5,142 bases of DNA, from the NCBI GenBank assembly GCA_937859895.1, contig CALMAV010000381.1, positions 7,144-12,285 of the forward strand, given 5' to 3'. The position numbers were made by a program, and so were the translations under genes. The stretch comes from an uncultured Bryobacterales bacterium. GTDB lineage: Bacteria; Acidobacteriota; Terriglobia; Bryobacterales; Bryobacteraceae. This document shows positions 1 through 5,142 of this stretch, piece after piece (positions within the stretch are counted from its first letter, which is position 1; each line of letters begins with the position of its first letter). The notes under the pieces were generated by a model. It searched no databases and was not told the origin of the DNA. It saw nothing but the letters and a program-made list of their open reading frames with translations.

Positions 1-494
<494 letters not shown>

Positions 495-522
495 GCAGCG
501 ACGACGAAAACGATGCTTTGTC

Positions 523-553
523 TTGCACGATAACATTCCTCGGCGGCGATAAT
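523..553 (+). promoter_or_regulatory. Possible promoter in the metX / 564-1043 divergent gap
   Basis: TTGCAC (523-528) and GATAAT (548-553) resemble -35 and -10 boxes with a long 19-base spacer. The -10-like box is only 10 bases before the ATG at 564, so the transcript would be almost leaderless; this agrees with the absence of a Shine-Dalgarno there. The opposite strand of 549-554 reads TATTAT, which could serve as a -10 for metX. This is weak, motif-only evidence. Confidence 0.2.
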
Positions 554-563
554 AGTTCTTCAA

Positions 564-1043
564 ATGCGCAAGCACCTCGGTATCGTTCTAGTCGGGTCAA
601 CTTTGCTGATTGCCGCGGGAACAGACTTAATGCCGTTGAAGCAATACGCTGGAAGCTGGAAGGTCACTCGCAAAAGCACGAACGGCCAAGTCGAAGATCT
701 GAAGATCAGCTGTGGGCAAGCTGGAAAGTCGTACGCCTGTGAACAAGCAGTGAGCGGATCAGTCCGCGGCCTCTTGGTCTTCCTGCCGACGAGTAATCCC
801 GGTCACTTCATAACCCAGAACGTTCAGCCCGATGGGCGTGCAACCGGGCGAGGTGAACTTTCGATAGAGGGCAATCGGTGGGTCTTTACAAATACTTGGA
901 ACGGTGGCTCAACTGTCACTCACTACCGAACCACAAACGTTTTCACTACGCCGAGCCAGGTGCACTTCCAGCAGGAAGAATCTACCGACGGCAACAATTG
1001 GCAAACCAAGGACACCGGCGAGCAGATACGAGCTTCGAAGTGA
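564..1043 (+). CDS. Small exported protein of unknown function
   Basis: I do not recognise a named family. The 159-residue product begins with two basic residues and a hydrophobic stretch (about residues 5-19, ending IAAG), which reads as a signal peptide or N-terminal anchor. The mature part is short, rich in Gly, Thr, Ser and aromatic residues and has no further membrane segment. It starts YAGSWKV (28-34) and later has GRGELSIEGNRWVF (95-108) and STDGNNWQTKDTGEQ (140-154). This alternating pattern resembles small beta-barrel or lipocalin-like proteins of the DUF1579 sort, but that is only a fold impression. Cys50 and Cys59 could form a disulfide after export. There is no clear ribosome site before the ATG. 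Its stop overlaps the GTG start of the following S9-type hydrolase, so the two exported proteins are probably made together. It is divergent from metX with a gap of 27 or 69 bases, depending on the metX start. Confidence 0.8.
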   Translation: MRKHLGIVLVGSTLLIAAGTDLMPLKQYAGSWKVTRKSTNGQVEDLKISCGQAGKSYACEQAVSGSVRGLLVFLPTSNPGHFITQNVQPDGRATGRGELSIEGNRWVFTNTWNGGSTVTHYRTTNVFTTPSQVHFQQEESTDGNNWQTKDTGEQIRASK

Positions 1044-2092
1044 CCTTACGATGGTGGTTCAGTCTGGCGAGTGTCGGCCTATTCCTTTGCATAGCTGGGC
1101 CCTTGCCCGCACAGACGGACGCGGTAAGCACTCCTCCGCCTAGCGCAGGTGCCGTGCCCGCCCCTGCGCCGCAGCAGAACGGGCGCAATCTGGACGAGGT
1201 CCTGAAGCGCGTCGATGATCTGCTTTGGTTCACTCGGCTAAACGATGTTGCAGACGTTGACAAGGTCGAGTTCACAAGCTCGCCGCCTGCCCACGTGCTC
1301 AATGAAAAAGCGCCTGGGGCAACCAACCCGCTCATTATCCACGCCTATACTTTTATCCCGAAGAACCTGAATCGCACAGTGAAGCAGCCGCTCATCACGT
1401 TTGCTCACCAGGGCGTCCATGCAAACTTTGACACCAGTGATCTGCACGTTATCCGGGAACTACTGAAGCAGGGCTATAGCATCGTCGCTTGTGATTACCG
1501 GGGCAGCACCGGCTACGGCGCGCAATTTTATGAGCAGATCGATTACGGCGGCCGCGAAATCGATGACGTTTACAACAGCACGCAGTGGATGCTCGAAACC
1601 TACAGCTTCCTGGATCCGAAACGAGTAGGGATGATCGGCTGGAGCCACGGCGGAGCCATTGCCTTACTGACGGTCATGGAGCATCCGGGAACCTATGCTG
1701 TCGCCTACGCCGGTGTTCCAGTAAGCGATCTGGTTGCCAGAATGGGCTATGAGCCAGAGTCCTATCGGCAGCTTTACTCAGCCCCGTATCACCTCGGCAA
1801 AACGGTCCGCGATGACATAGAGGAGTATCGAAAGCGTTCACCAGTGAATCACGTGAAGTCACTGGCAACGCCTCTGCTGATCCATGCCAACACAAACGAT
1901 GAAGACGTGAACTACTTAGAAGTGGAGCACCTGATTCAGGCACTGAAAGCCGAAGGAAAAAAGTTCGACTACAAGGTCTACCAGAACGCACCCGGCGGCC
2001 ACTACTTCAACCGCACTGACACCAAACTGGCCCGAGACTCACGAGCCGAAGTCTACAAATTTCTCGCCGGCTATCTGCATCCAGGACATTGA
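1040..2092 (+). CDS. Exported alpha/beta hydrolase, prolyl oligopeptidase (S9)-like
   Basis: The 350-residue product is a probable periplasmic serine hydrolase or peptidase. A signal peptide (residues 1-24, ending PLPA before Q25) is followed by a Pro/Ala-rich linker (about 31-46), a short helical segment (51-75) and the catalytic domain. That domain shows DYRGSTGYG (152-160), typical of S9 enzymes, and GWSHGG with nucleophile Ser202. Asp287 in NDEDV and His321 in GGHYF complete the triad. There is no beta-propeller, so it is a stand-alone catalytic domain, and substrate access should be less restricted than in true prolyl oligopeptidases. Peptidase versus esterase cannot be decided from sequence alone. 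The GTG start at 1040 is chosen because it overlaps the previous stop (GTGA) and is followed directly by the signal peptide. The reading frame stays open back to an ATG at 878, but that start would put 54 residues of out-of-frame upstream coding sequence before the signal peptide. The gene converges with the toxin gene, 21 bases away. Confidence 0.9.
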   Translation: MTLRWWFSLASVGLFLCIAGPLPAQTDAVSTPPPSAGAVPAPAPQQNGRNLDEVLKRVDDLLWFTRLNDVADVDKVEFTSSPPAHVLNEKAPGATNPLIIHAYTFIPKNLNRTVKQPLITFAHQGVHANFDTSDLHVIRELLKQGYSIVACDYRGSTGYGAQFYEQIDYGGREIDDVYNSTQWMLETYSFLDPKRVGMIGWSHGGAIALLTVMEHPGTYAVAYAGVPVSDLVARMGYEPESYRQLYSAPYHLGKTVRDDIEEYRKRSPVNHVKSLATPLLIHANTNDEDVNYLEVEHLIQALKAEGKKFDYKVYQNAPGGHYFNRTDTKLARDSRAEVYKFLAGYLHPGH

Positions 2093-2113
2093 GCACTAGC
2101 TTAAGGCGATCAA

Positions 2114-2542
2114 CTAAGTCCGTTTAGTCGGAGCGAAAATTGGTACGCTCGCACGTTTTGCTGCACGCTCTAATTTGCTGTCAAGAGTAGCCAAAGGTGC
2201 ACTATGGCGAACACAGAGTTCTAGGTAAGCAACATCATAAGCAGAGAGACTGTTTTCGCGTGCAAGCGGCAGCACATCAGTCAGGTAATCGCCAATGGAT
2301 CGAACATCCTGTACTACTGCAAGGGTTTTCAGAAGACCCATGAACTGCTGTATCTCAGCTTTTCCCAAACGTTTCTTGCGTTCAGCAACCCAGATTGCGT
2401 TCGTAAGCTCAAGGCTCCAAATAGCCGGAACAAGAATAGTCCGCTCCTCCAGTGCAAGAAGAACGCTATCGGCGTATTCGCTCGCTTCGTCTGGAAAGCA
2501 CCAGGCCAAAGTCGTAGAGGCATCAACTACGACACTTTTCAA
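2114..2542 (-). CDS. vapC: PIN-domain ribonuclease toxin, VapC family
   Basis: VapC toxins are Mg2+-dependent endoribonucleases that cut tRNA or rRNA and stop growth when their antitoxin is lost. This 142-residue protein has the normal family length and the four PIN acidic residues: Asp7 in VVDAS, Glu45 in SLELTNAI, Asp103 in AYDVAYLEL and Asp121 in ATLDSKL. The active site therefore looks intact. The start is TTG at 2542: an in-frame TAG lies three codons upstream and no ATG or GTG precedes the essential VVDAS strand. GAGGG at 2552-2556 (minus strand) lies nine bases before it, a good Shine-Dalgarno. The start overlaps the antitoxin stop by four bases (TTGA), so translation is probably coupled. 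The RNA target cannot be predicted. The symbol denotes the family; the exact subgroup is not known. Confidence 0.92.
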   Translation of the reverse strand: MKSVVVDASTTLAWCFPDEASEYADSVLLALEERTILVPAIWSLELTNAIWVAERKKRLGKAEIQQFMGLLKTLAVVQDVRSIGDYLTDVLPLARENSLSAYDVAYLELCVRHSAPLATLDSKLERAAKRASVPIFAPTKRT

Positions 2543-2784
2543 TAGCGTCTACCCTCATTGATCATGTCCCGGATACTCATTTTGCTAGGCTTCACCCGCT
2601 TTCGCAGATCTCGCATTCCCTCGACAATCTCACGATGAGAGAGCTTTGGCCTCTTCGCCTCGACCGGTACTAATAAGGCCGCCGGAACACCATGCCGTGT
2701 AATTGTGATTTCCTCGCCATTAGCTACTCGATCTAGCAACGAAGATAGGTGCGTTTTAGCCTCAAATGCTCCGACTGTTTCCAC
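2539..2784 (-). CDS. vapB: Phd/YefM-type antitoxin (VapB role)
   Basis: The 81-residue protein should bind and inhibit the downstream VapC and, as a dimer, repress its own operon. Residues 1-41 match the Phd/YefM DNA-binding fold: GAFEAKTHLSSLLDRVANGEEITITRHGVPAALLVPV, with the usual AK-T-LS-LL-V-GE-I-ITR-G-P-A spacing. The charged C-terminal half (residues 44-81, many Lys, Arg and Glu) fits the flexible toxin-neutralising tail. The start is GTG at 2784: the frame upstream is closed by TAA four codons before. The ATG that overlaps it by one base (2784-2786) is in another frame. I see no Shine-Dalgarno, because the sequence just before the start is occupied by the inverted repeat at 2787-2805. 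Pairing of a Phd-fold antitoxin with a PIN toxin is known among VapBC systems. Confidence 0.92.
   Translation of the reverse strand: METVGAFEAKTHLSSLLDRVANGEEITITRHGVPAALLVPVEAKRPKLSHREIVEGMRDLRKRVKPSKMSIRDMINEGRRY
2552..2556 (-). promoter_or_regulatory. Ribosome binding site of the vapC-like gene
   Basis: GAGGG on the minus strand, nine bases before the TTG start, inside the last codons of the antitoxin gene. It supports the TTG start and suggests that toxin translation has its own initiation signal in addition to coupling. Confidence 0.6.
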
Positions 2785-2786
2785 AT

Positions 2787-2805
2787 CAACTAGTTAAACT
2801 AGTTG
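2787..2805. promoter_or_regulatory. Perfect inverted repeat, probable antitoxin operator
   Basis: CAACTAGTTAAACTAGTTG has perfect 9-bp arms around one central base. Each arm contains the self-complementary octamer AACTAGTT (2788-2795 and 2797-2804), so it can also be read as two palindromic sites with a 9-bp period. It ends two bases before the antitoxin GTG on the minus strand, where a repressor would block both transcription and ribosome access. Phd/YefM antitoxins bind pairs of short palindromes at their own promoters, which fits. The functional role is inferred. Confidence 0.65.
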
Positions 2806-2810
2806 GTCTC

Positions 2811-2820
2811 AATGTACATT
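2811..2820. promoter_or_regulatory. Second palindrome with TGTACA core, probable operator subsite
   Basis: AATGTACATT is a perfect 10-bp palindrome five bases beyond the inverted repeat at 2787-2805. Its central TGTACA (2813-2818) equals the core hexamer known from E. coli yefM-yoeB operator palindromes and is close to a P1 phd-doc operator subsite. Since the antitoxin has a Phd/YefM fold, an operator role is plausible. No convincing -35/-10 pair for the operon could be identified around it. Confidence 0.5.
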
Positions 2821-2851
2821 AGAACGATCTATTTCTACGTCGCTAGAACGA
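2820..2851. repeat. Short direct repeat TAGAACGA in the vapB / M14 intergenic gap
   Basis: TAGAACGA occurs at 2820-2827 and 2844-2851, 24 bases start to start, next to the TGTACA palindrome. It could be a regulatory element for either divergent gene, but an 8-base repeat in a 157-base gap may well be chance. The rest of the gap up to 2941 shows no clear promoter, terminator or ribosome site. Confidence 0.3.
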
Positions 2852-2941
2852 AGTAGTCATCGCGGTTCATACAACTTTACGGTGCTCCACAGATGAGCAA
2901 CCACCGCCCAATGCTCTAGACTAAGAATCTTCTTTTCACTC

Positions 2942-5142
2942 ATGAAAACCGCGCTTGCCTTGCTGCTCTTCTCCTCCCTAGCCGCAGCCAAAATCACCAC
3001 CCCCAAGGAACAGTTCGGCTTCAATCTGGGCGACGATTACCAGCTGACCAACTACACGCAGCTTTCCGATTACTGGAAGAAGCTGGGGAGCGAATCGGAC
3101 CGCATGAAGCTGCAATCGATCGGCAACACTGCTGAAGGCCGCCCCCAGTACATGGCCATCGTCAGTTCGCCTGACAATCTGAAAGCACTTGATCGTTACC
3201 GCGATATCTCTCGCAAAGTGGCCCTCGCGGAAGGTTTAACTGAAGGCGATGCGCATGCGCTGGCGCAAACCGGCAAAGCCGTAGTCTGGATCGACGGAGG
3301 CCTTCACGCCAGTGAGGTCGAATGTGCACAGGCACTCACCGAGATGGTCTATCAGACGGTCAGTCGCGACGACGCGGAAACGATGCGCTTCTTGAACGAC
3401 GTCATCATCCTCTTCGTTCAAGACAATCCGGACGGCCAGGATCTGGTCGCCAATTGGTACATGCGCAACTCGGACCCCTCCAAGCGCACCGATGCCGGCC
3501 TGCCCCGGCTCTGGCATAAATACATCGGCCACGATAACAATCGTGACTTCTTCATGTGCAACATGCCAGAATCTACCAACATCAATCGCGTCCTTTACCG
3601 CGAATGGTTCCCGCAAATCATGTACAACCATCACCAAACCGGGCCGCCCGGTGCAGTGATCTTCATGCCTCCCTTTCGCGACCCGTTCAACTATCACTTC
3701 GACCCGCTCATCATGATGGAGCTGGATCAGGTCGGGTCGGCAATGCACAGCCGCATGGAAGCGGAGAGCAAGCCCGGCGCGGGCATGCGTAGCGCATCCA
3801 CTTACTCCACTTGGTACAACGGCGGGCTGCGCACCACTACTTACTTTCACAACATGATCGGGCTGCTTACAGAAATTATCGGCAGTCCCACGCCCATGGA
3901 CCTGCCGCTCGTTCCCGCAATGCAACTGCCCAGGGGCGACCTGCCATTCCCCATTGCGCCTCAGAAGTGGCACCTGCGCCAATCCATCGAATACTCGCTT
4001 ACCGCGAACCGTGCCGTGCTCGACTTTGCCTCTCGATATCGCGAGACACTGCTCTACAACTCATATCGCATGGCCCAAAACTCCATCGACCGCGGCAATC
4101 GCGACTCCTGGACCATTACGCCCAAACGCATTGAGCTGCTGAACCAAGTCGCCAAAGAGACCAAGAGCGCGAAACCGGCCGAAGCTCCACCAGCAGCCGG
4201 CGCCTTCAATGCGCGTGAAACTGTTCCAGCCAAGCTCTACAACTCCGTACTGCACGACCCCGCAGCCCGTGACCCGCGCGGCTACATCATTCCTCCCTCG
4301 CAGCCCGACCCGCTTACCACCCTCAAATTTTTGAACGCACTCATTAAGAACGGTGTCAAAGTGCAGCGCGCTACAACTCAGTTCCAACTGGGCGGCAAGT
4401 CGTATCCGGCCGGTTCTTACCTTGTGAAATGCGCCCAGGCGTACCGGCCACACATCCTTGACATGTTCGAGCCCCAGGACCATCCCGACGACTTCCGCTA
4501 TCCAGGTGGTCCGCCCGTTCCGCCCTACGATGCCACTGGCTATACCCTTGCCTTTCAGATGGGCGTTTCCTTTGACCGCATCTTCGACCCAATGGATGGC
4601 CCGTTCGAACAGATTACCGATCTCATTGCGCCCCCTCCCGGTACGGTCACCGGAACGGCAAAAGCAGCCGGCTGGGTTCTGAGTCATCGCGTGAACGACG
4701 CATTCGTGCTTATCAATCGACTATTGAAAGCTGGCTGCCCGGTGTACTGGCTCAAAACGAACCCGTCCGGTCTAGACGCCGAGACTGTCGGAACTGGCGC
4801 TGTCTGGGTGCCCGCCTCTGCCCAGGCGCGATCCATTGTCACCGCAGGCACCAAGTCACTTGGCCTTACCGCAACGGCCTTGGCGCAAACTCCAGAAGGC
4901 GAAGCGCTGCGCCTGAAACCAATCCGTATCGCTCTCTTTGATCAATACGGCGGGCTGATGCCTTCCGGCTGGACTCGTTGGATTTTTGAACAGTTTGAGT
5001 TCCCCTTCATTGTTGTGCATCCACAGGATTTGGACGCCGGCGCCTTGGGACGGAACTTCGACGTGCTGGTGCTAACAGACGGTGCGGTTCGCCTACCGGG
5101 AACTGGCCGCGGAGACTTTGCCTTCGACGCACAGCCCAACCC
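2942..5142 (+). CDS. Exported M14 zinc carboxypeptidase with C-terminal GATase-like domain (cut by right edge)
   Basis: This is a predicted secreted metallopeptidase that removes residues from peptide C-termini, probably in nutrient scavenging outside the cytoplasm. The 733 codons visible are open throughout. A signal peptide (MKTALALLLFSSLAAA, residues 1-16) precedes the M14 catalytic domain (about 20-330). Zinc ligands are His122 and Glu125 in GGLHASE, with a third His in NHHQTG, most likely His231 (His230 is the alternative). Asn162-Pro-Asp-Gly and NNRDF (Asn200, Arg201) match substrate-binding motifs, and Glu311 in GLLTE is the expected catalytic glutamate. After a Pro/Ala linker (about 410-425) comes a long region I cannot assign. 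From residue 661 (IRIALFDQYGGLMPSGWTRW) a domain like class I glutamine amidotransferases begins, as in other large bacterial M14 proteins; the window ends inside it. The ATG at 2942 lacks a Shine-Dalgarno but directly precedes the signal peptide. The gene is divergent from the toxin-antitoxin operon, 157 bases away. Confidence 0.93.
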   Translation, partial: MKTALALLLFSSLAAAKITTPKEQFGFNLGDDYQLTNYTQLSDYWKKLGSESDRMKLQSIGNTAEGRPQYMAIVSSPDNLKALDRYRDISRKVALAEGLTEGDAHALAQTGKAVVWIDGGLHASEVECAQALTEMVYQTVSRDDAETMRFLNDVIILFVQDNPDGQDLVANWYMRNSDPSKRTDAGLPRLWHKYIGHDNNRDFFMCNMPESTNINRVLYREWFPQIMYNHHQTGPPGAVIFMPPFRDPFNYHFDPLIMMELDQVGSAMHSRMEAESKPGAGMRSASTYSTWYNGGLRTTTYFHNMIGLLTEIIGSPTPMDLPLVPAMQLPRGDLPFPIAPQKWHLRQSIEYSLTANRAVLDFASRYRETLLYNSYRMAQNSIDRGNRDSWTITPKRIELLNQVAKETKSAKPAEAPPAAGAFNARETVPAKLYNSVLHDPAARDPRGYIIPPSQPDPLTTLKFLNALIKNGVKVQRATTQFQLGGKSYPAGSYLVKCAQAYRPHILDMFEPQDHPDDFRYPGGPPVPPYDATGYTLAFQMGVSFDRIFDPMDGPFEQITDLIAPPPGTVTGTAKAAGWVLSHRVNDAFVLINRLLKAGCPVYWLKTNPSGLDAETVGTGAVWVPASAQARSIVTAGTKSLGLTATALAQTPEGEALRLKPIRIALFDQYGGLMPSGWTRWIFEQFEFPFIVVHPQDLDAGALGRNFDVLVLTDGAVRLPGTGRGDFAFDAQPN

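Noticed and set aside
878..1039. Upstream extension of the S9-like hydrolase reading frame to an ATG at 878
   Set aside because: It would lie wholly inside the preceding gene in another frame and would place the evident signal peptide at residue 55. The GTG at 1040 explains the N-terminus better.
2113..2128. Small hairpin ACTAA / TTAGT between the convergent genes, considered as a terminator
   Set aside because: The stem is only five base pairs, is AT-rich, has no T-run after it and overlaps the toxin stop codon. It is too weak to call.
2894..2941. Possible promoter for the M14 gene (TAGACT at 2917-2922)
   Set aside because: No matching -35 box is found at a normal distance, and the hexamer is a poor -10 match.
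3236..3982. Minus-strand open frame of 248 codons inside the M14 gene
   Set aside because: The plus strand here encodes the zinc and catalytic motifs of the M14 domain. The long antisense frame arises from its codon pattern and shows no motif of its own.
4061..4687. Minus-strand open frame of 208 codons inside the M14 gene
   Set aside because: It is antisense to an uninterrupted M14 reading frame, has no recognisable domain and no start signal; it is a shadow.

Overview
The window looks like bacterial chromosome, moderately GC-rich. The mix of predicted exported serine and zinc peptidases, a stand-alone metX and scattered toxin-antitoxin genes is reminiscent of soil or sediment Acidobacteriota. 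That assignment is an inference from gene style only; no phylogenetic marker is present.

Left part (1-2092). The 5' part of a metX gene (homoserine O-acyltransferase, methionine biosynthesis) reads leftwards off the edge. Divergent from it is a two-gene cassette reading right: an uncharacterised small protein with a signal peptide (564-1043), then a predicted exported alpha/beta hydrolase of the prolyl-oligopeptidase (S9) type (1040-2092). The second gene starts at a GTG that overlaps the stop codon of the first (GTGA), so the two are probably co-transcribed and translationally coupled.

Middle part (2114-2820). A type II toxin-antitoxin operon on the minus strand converges on the hydrolase gene. 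It encodes a Phd/YefM-fold antitoxin (2539-2784, GTG start) and a PIN-domain VapC-like toxin (2114-2542, TTG start), overlapping by four bases (TTGA). Just upstream of the antitoxin lie a perfect 9-bp inverted repeat (two copies of AACTAGTT, one base apart) and a second perfect palindrome, AATGTACATT. The latter carries the TGTACA core known from YefM operators. Together they look like a composite autoregulatory operator.

Right part (2942-5142). The 5' part (733 codons) of a large predicted secreted M14 zinc carboxypeptidase has the full metal and catalytic motif set. It enters a second, glutamine-amidotransferase-like domain just before the window ends.

No RNA gene, insertion sequence, CRISPR array or convincing rho-independent terminator was seen. 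The most interesting items are the architecture of the antitoxin operator and the coupled pair of exported proteins; nothing here forms a clearly new multi-gene system.
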